NCBI GenBank assembly: GCA_025267735.1
Contig: CM046295.1
Span: 12,163,167 to 12,227,166, forward strand
DNA length: 64,000 bases
Source of the DNA: Mactra quadrangularis
Taxonomy: Eukaryota; Mollusca; Bivalvia; Venerida; Mactridae
Reading direction: 5' to 3'
Shown: positions 61,239-64,000 of the stretch, in pieces
Layout: each line of letters opens with the position of its first letter
How positions within the stretch are numbered: the first letter of the stretch is position 1
Position numbers and translations under genes: made by a program
The notes under the pieces: model-generated
Database searches by the model: none
The model's input: only the letters and a program-made list of their open reading frames with translations
What the model was told of the DNA's origin: nothing

Positions 61239-61334
61239 CGTGACAGTTACTTGGTCCGTTGAGAAACGCTTGTAAAAAAATAAATGCTCCTTAAACTGCC
61301 TGGAGTTCTGAAATTCAAGACGAATTTCCAGTTC

Positions 61335-61343
61335 ATGGGGGAG
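61335..61343 (+). other. Polypurine tract of the TRIM
   Basis: ATGGGGGAG ends two bases before the 3' LTR (61346), the expected place for the plus-strand primer. Confidence 0.75.
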
Positions 61344-61345
61344 TA

Positions 61346-61489
61346 TGTCTCGGCACTTACCAGTTCACATTATGGGAAGAAGGATATGTAAGCGGCCGGA
61401 TAGCTCATACGGGAGAGCACTCGCTCTGTAAGCGAGGGGTCCCGGGTTCGAGTCCCGGTCAGGCTGCATATTTTTCTATCCCTGTGACA
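61346..61489 (+). repeat. 3' LTR of the TRIM
   Basis: 144 bases, TGTCTCGGCAC...CCCTGTGACA. Aligns with the 5' LTR end to end. Confidence 0.85.
61394..61466 (+). tRNA. tRNA-Thr(TGT)-like sequence within the 3' LTR
   Basis: Same layout as in the 5' LTR; loop TCTGTAA again gives anticodon TGT. Here the B-box GGTTCGAGTCC is perfect, while the D-loop differs (AGCTCATACGGGAGAGC). The acceptor GGCCGGA pairs with TCAGGCT with one mismatch and one G-T. It could direct pol III transcription; charging as tRNA-Thr is doubtful. Confidence 0.72.
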
Positions 61490-62510
61490 CTTATGAAAAC
61501 TTATACACTTATAAAATGTAAACATTACAATACCATCCGCGAAAATCGATAAAATGATTCGCTAAACTATACCACATTTGTAGTACCTCCTGGATGTATT
61601 TCCGATATCCATAAGATCTACTGACATCGCTCGAGGGGTCATGATCAACCAATGAATTACATTTATCTTGAGATAATGTTATAAATAGTATCGGAATTTC
61701 AGATTAACTATTTTTAGATCTGATATTTTTAGCCACTTTGTCGGTACGTGACTTTTTATTTGTTATCCGGACTGTGTTTAGTCGATTCACTGCAAGTTGC
61801 GTCATAAAGATATAATAGCAAAGGTTAACATGACACGCATTGCGAGCTCATCCTATGTTATCTATGTTATCTCCCTTTATGTAGAATTCAACCAGGCTTT
61901 TTAAAGTATGAATATTGTTGATATACATTGAAGTTATTTCCCTTTTATTGATAAAATTGAGAAATATCCTTTAATGAGCAACTACTGTACATAACACGAA
62001 AACAGTTTTGTTTCACAACCTGCGATTTATTACTTTTTGTCTAACATTTTATAACATGTTCTCAATATACTTTGACTTTTTTAGAATCGTATTGTGTTAC
62101 ACATCCCGGCACAATCGATAGTGCATTGAAATTTAATCTAGTTTCCAGAAGGGGTACAGGTTCGAATCCAAAACGGGGTGTCTATACCTTCTACGTATAT
62201 TTGAAAAAAAATGTAGATTTGTCACAAGTAATAAGGTACATGATTGTGAGGAAATTTTAGGACAAATTGTATGGTATGTAAGTAATGATTATACACAAGT
62301 GTCAAGTAGCTTAGATAAGTGTATTAGCCTCTATATAAACAGACCAAAATGTGTTGACACAGCATTTATCTCAGTGAAACAAATACTATTGTATAGTGCA
62401 TTGTTCCAGTTACTTTCTATGACTTAACAAAAATTGTACCATAACTAAGTTACATACAGGTGAACATCATGTTCTTAAAACAAAATGTGGCATATACCGC
62501 TAATATAGGA

Positions 62511-62590
62511 TCTAGCGGGGCCAAGTGGCTACGATGTTGGACTGATACTCATTGGATAGCTTGCTCCGCATTGGTTCGAATCCCATCCCA
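62511..62590 (+). repeat. tRNA-Ser-like sequence, unit 2 counterpart
   Basis: CGGGGCCAAGTGGCTACGAT, GTTGGACTGATACTCATTGG and GGTTCGAATCCCATCC in class II tRNA order. The B-box is better kept than in unit 1 (45174-45258). Stems are weak. Confidence 0.55.
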
Positions 62591-63259
62591 TCCCAAACCT
62601 ACCCTGTGGCTTGCTTTCAGAAACTCATTACTTGGAGACCAGGATGCCAACTGGAAAGTGATGAATCTAATTAGTAAGAACTCGTTTTACAATCGAGCTA
62701 AAATAAAAAAGTGTAGAAAGCTTATATCAATATTGTTGAACTACAAAGGTAAATAATTGCATTCGTGTATATGTGCCGAACAATTTTTGGCTTAATTTTT
62801 TAAGTGACAAAACTCTGTCAAAATATTTTGAAAATACTTTATGACATAAAATGAGTTTTGTTATTGTGAACTAAAATCTATGAAGATACTCCACTTATGT
62901 ATAAGATAGATCATGAATAACTGTTGTCAATGTAATTAAGAAATTAGGGAAGGATTGAAAAGTGGTCATGATGCAGCATCATAGGTTGTAACAGAGTTGG
63001 TGATCATGTGACATTGAAAAATATTATCAAATATAATCATATTTCATAAGATTTATTATTCCATTATTAATATAATCACACAGTAACGTATAAAATATGT
63101 CCATGTTAAAATAAAATATATCAAATATAAACCACACCTAACAAATCGGTAAATTTCTCATCAAGCTATTGGTCTTTGTAATAATACACTTTAACAAAAA
63201 GTGGGGTTCGCTTTACTTTACCTAAGACAGCTAAACAGAACACCTACGCCGCATACATC

Positions 63260-64000
63260 ACAAGCTGTTTTAGTATGTATATTTTCGTTGCGATCTATTT
63301 AAGAGTTGTGTGTTTGTATGGCTGCTATCTAACAGAACACATACTCACTGCACAACACAACAAAGCGTCTTGTGCTTCTGTTTTGTGGCAACGTCAAAAT
63401 CTAAGTTCGTCAAAAATGCAGTCCCTCTCACAAAATGATATAAGAAATGTATAAATTTTAAAAACAAACATTAGAACCAGATACAGGAAATCATGTATTT
63501 CAATTGCAATAATCAATGTATATTAAATACATATTTATCTTTATAAGAATATAAGAATTTTATACAGTAAAGTATAAAAATAAATATTAAGACCACCGAT
63601 GATTACAGCAACATTATGATCTATTTGATGTTTTAAAGTCCCAAATATTTGATATGAAAATATTAAAGTCCCCTTTTGAGAACTTCCGCTATTAATACTA
63701 TTGTGATGGTTCTAATGGTGAAACTTTACTGTATATAATTCATTATCTGAATTTGATGACAATAATATAATGTCAACATTTTATAAATATTTATTTGTTA
63801 CATAGTAGTCACATAAAGTAAAAAATAACTACAAATAGTGCTTCCGTTAATGTTGAATTTTGAATTAAGATCTGATTTTTATTTCATCATTTTTTCCATT
63901 CATTTTATGCAGCGACATAACCATTTGTTTGATGAAATAGTAAAAGTATAACTTTTACATTGTATCACAGCAATCAAAGAAACACGTTTACACATTGTAG
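63260..64000. repeat. Start of segmental tandem unit 3 (runs off window)
   Basis: Similarity to 27375-28170 and 46375-47180 begins near GTATGTATATTTTCGTTGCG and continues to the window edge (CATTGTATCACAGCAATCAAAG at 63959, as at 28128 and 47139). A further B-box/NHL gene is expected about 1 kb beyond the window; that is inference. Confidence 0.8.

Larger units (their letters stand above)
61074..61489 (+). mobile_element. TRIM retrotransposon (416 bp) with a tRNA-like sequence in each LTR
   Basis: Two direct repeats (61074-61218 and 61346-61489) are about 95% alike (seven substitutions, one indel by eye). They begin TGTC and end GTGACA, so the outer ends form the TG...CA pairs of LTRs. Two bases after the 5' LTR lies TGACGCCCAACGTGGGGC (61221-61238), 17 of 18 matches to the complement of the 3' end of animal tRNA-Lys(CTT). 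Directly before the 3' LTR is ATGGGGGAG (61335-61343), a polypurine tract. The 127-bp interior has no coding capacity, so it must use enzymes of another LTR element. Flanks CATA (61070-61073) and CTTA (61490-61493) fit a 4-bp target duplication; unit 1 has the empty site at 44137-44140. Confidence 0.88.
46375..63259. repeat. Segmental tandem unit 2 (~16.8 kb)
   Basis: Counterpart of unit 1 (see its anchors). Differences: open NHL exon but no B-box exon, a ~430-bp insertion and a Tc1/mariner MITE in the intron, one extra minisatellite unit, a 268-bp internal duplication, a TRIM retrotransposon, and absence of the Harbinger element and tail insertions. Edges are approximate. Confidence 0.85.

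Noticed and set aside
61123..61466. Two ordinary tandem tRNA-Thr genes
   Set aside because: Acceptor stems are mismatched, similarity extends well beyond the tRNA to TG...CA ends, and a primer site, polypurine tract and empty site fit an LTR element better.

Overview
This is AT-rich, repeat-dense eukaryotic DNA. It most likely comes from a bivalve mollusc. The reasons are a tandem array of B-box/coiled-coil/NHL genes (a family strongly expanded in bivalves), a ~158-bp tandem satellite like those in bivalve 'pearl' elements, and several retroelement tails ending in a CGGCGC...GCGCCG stem-loop plus (CAAA)n. The species cannot be fixed from the sequence. There are no bacterial gene features.

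Layout. (1) 1-9532: a nest of related non-LTR retrotransposons (I/Nimb/Jockey-like: gag-like ORF1 with zinc knuckles; ORF2 with endonuclease, reverse transcriptase, RNase H and a C-terminal Cys/His motif). Copy A (minus, cut by the left edge) meets a plus-strand 3' fragment D exactly at its own 5' end, the signature of twin priming. Fragment C (plus) and copy B (minus, decayed) follow tail to tail. (2) 9533-22300: non-coding DNA with two inverted copies of a palindrome-rich repeat, a tRNA-derived SINE, a ~158-bp satellite of ten units, a GC-rich TIR element, older tandem repeats and three RFX X-box-like palindromes. (3) 22335-22699: an orphan B-box exon. (4) ~27375-64000: tandem segmental units of about 19.0 kb and 16.8 kb plus the start of a third. 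Each unit is built round a two-exon minus-strand gene (exon 1: two B-boxes; exon 2: coiled coil, Ser/Thr-rich linker, NHL propeller). Unit 1 has both exons but at least three frameshifts. Unit 2 keeps an open exon 2, but its B-box exon is replaced by unrelated sequence.

The two full units work as a natural before/after comparison: many mobile insertions are present in one and absent at the same site in the other. Unit 1 alone carries an internally deleted PIF/Harbinger transposon with a SINE inside it, two solo retroelement tails and TIR elements. Unit 2 alone carries a 416-bp terminal-repeat retrotransposon in miniature (TRIM, 61074-61489). Its ~145-bp LTRs each contain a whole tRNA-like sequence. 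It has a TGT...ACA boundary, a tRNA-Lys-type primer binding site two bases after the 5' LTR, a polypurine tract, and an identifiable empty site in unit 1. This tRNA-in-LTR element is the most unusual object in the window.

Identity between units is patchy. A ~7.2-kb gene-free block (about 33-40.1 kb against 51.8-59.15 kb) looks roughly 95% or more identical by eye, while flanking parts, including the NHL exon, look closer to 85-90%. Percentages are from eye alignment of samples, not computed.
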